A DNA stretch of 15,077 bases from JBIIJL01 sp044233795 (GTDB lineage Bacteria; Pseudomonadota; Gammaproteobacteria; Legionellales; Legionellaceae): contig JBIIJL010000053.1 in assembly GCA_044233795.1 (NCBI GenBank), forward strand, positions 1-15,077, given 5' to 3'. A model generated the notes under the pieces. That model made no database searches and was not told the DNA's origin. It saw only the letters and a list, made by a program, of their open reading frames with translations. Numbering within the stretch: position 1 is the first letter of the stretch; the number at the start of each line of letters is the position of its first letter. The translations under genes were made by a program, and so were the position numbers. Positions 14,542 to 15,077 of the stretch are shown one piece after another.

Positions 14542-14789
14542 TCAAAATAGTCTAATGCTCGAGTCAAGCCACTGGCGTTTATTTTACTCAATCATGTTTG
14601 TTTTCCATTACCTATCCCACTTCTTGATGGGTTTTCTCTGCTTATTGCTTCATAAATATCAGAGTGAGTTTCATCATAAACCAAACGATGCACATTGTAT
14701 TTTTAAGTGAATCCTTAAGCAAAGCCTTCCTTGTGCTGATATAATCGGCGCGCAAGTTTAATGGTAACTCCCGTATAAAGAGTTCCCTG
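14542..14789 (-). pseudogene. GIY-YIG endonuclease family pseudogene (multiple nonsense mutations and a frameshift)
   Basis: Minus-strand translation from about 14789 gives GTLYTGVTIKLARRLYQHKE, then GFA, stop, GFT, stop, KYNVHRLVYDETHSDIYEAI and SRE. After a frame change near 14630 it continues IKKWDR, stop, WKTNMIE, stop, NKRQWLDSSIRLF and the final stop at 14544-14542. This follows the short (about 90-100 residue) GIY-YIG nuclease family almost residue for residue: the GIY-YIG core (usually GTLYIGVT), LARRxYQHK, EGFTKKYNVHRLVY, REKxIKKW and a C-terminal W-x-D. The four internal stops are TAA at 14717-14715, 14705-14703, 14610-14608 and 14586-14584, each one substitution from a sense codon expected there. 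The N-terminal Met and first strand are missing, replaced by transposase-like sequence. It is not functional. Confidence 0.8.
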
Positions 14790-15077
14790 GCTCTATTAGC
14801 GATTGCTTTTTGTTGGGCACATAAAACAGGCGAGTGGTGTCATGAAATAAAGCCGATTATAATCAAGACGCATCGCAGGCCAGCAGTAAGTCTATTTCGG
14901 TATGGCCTAGATTATATTATTGATATTTTGATGAACCTGTCCTATAGAAATCACTTGTTTGCTGCGTATCTGGATAAAATCAAGCCAGCTCGACCTGATT
15001 ATGCCCTCCTTTACCAGTCAATGGTTGACCAGCCTTTATTTTTTCGGCTAAGCAACATTTATTCTGTAAATTCAGAT
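14787..15077 (+). mobile_element. C-terminal remnant of an IS4-type transposase
   Basis: From about 14787 the plus strand reads LALLAIAFCWAHKTGEWCHE, then IKPIIIKTHRRPAVSLFRYG and LDYIIDILMN. The pattern LLAxAFxWAHKTGEW ... KPIxIKxHxRPAxSxFRYGLD is the conserved C-terminal end of IS4-like transposases. The DDE residues and the Y-R-E-K motif would lie N-terminal to this and are absent, so the element is dead. The left boundary coincides with the end of the GIY-YIG pseudogene. The frame stays open past the recognisable part, which ends near 14936, to the window edge; the final 47 or so residues (YRNHLFAAYLDKIKP and beyond) were not recognised, and no stop or terminal inverted repeat is visible. 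Confidence 0.7.

Noticed and set aside
14745..14786. Transposase coding sequence extending left to 14745 on the plus strand
   Set aside because: The frame is open, but here the minus strand encodes the GIY-YIG core (GTLYTGVTIKLARRLYQH), so the plus-strand opening is coincidental.

Overview
The window is about 15 kb of a moderately AT-rich gammaproteobacterial chromosome, most likely Legionella or a close relative in the Legionellales. The grounds are a thermolysin-family secreted protease of the Legionella ProA/Msp type beside aroQ-accB-accC-prmA, a cytosolic-type malate dehydrogenase, and the gammaproteobacterial macromolecular-synthesis locus (plsY, tsaD, rpsU, yqeY, dnaG, rpoD). The genus is an inference from protein resemblance; no 16S or other marker RNA is present.

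Layout. (1) Positions 1-988, minus strand: N-terminal 329 residues of a secreted M4 metalloprotease that runs off the left edge. (2) 989-1273: divergent intergenic region with two strong inverted repeats. (3) 1274-4410, plus: tightly packed aroQ-accB-accC-prmA, linking aromatic amino-acid synthesis, the first step of fatty-acid synthesis and ribosomal protein L11 methylation. (4) 4407-5426, minus: mdh, overlapping the prmA stop tail to tail. (5) 5511-6644, plus: hemW. (6) 6645-6854: a 210-nt leader with several inverted repeats, then plsY (6855-7679), whose normal membrane acyltransferase core carries an unusual 77-residue Lys/Thr-rich tail. (7) 7724-9867, minus: tsaD and, upstream of it, a divergent adenosine-deaminase-family gene. 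(8) 9973-14439, plus: a good sigma-70 promoter followed by rpsU-yqeY-dnaG-rpoD, which supplies ribosomal protein bS21, a YqeY protein, primase and the vegetative sigma factor. (9) 14440-15077: a decayed mobile-DNA patch, with a REP-like palindrome, a GIY-YIG endonuclease pseudogene on the minus strand carrying several nonsense mutations and a frameshift, and directly abutting it the C-terminal remnant of an IS4-type transposase.

Most of the window is housekeeping and highly conserved. The parts most worth a second look are the PlsY tail and its structured leader, the GIY-YIG/palindrome/transposase junction after rpoD, the paired dyads between the protease and aroQ, and the adenosine-deaminase-like gene lying between tsaD and rpsU. 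No complete new defence system, CRISPR array, tRNA or rRNA was seen.
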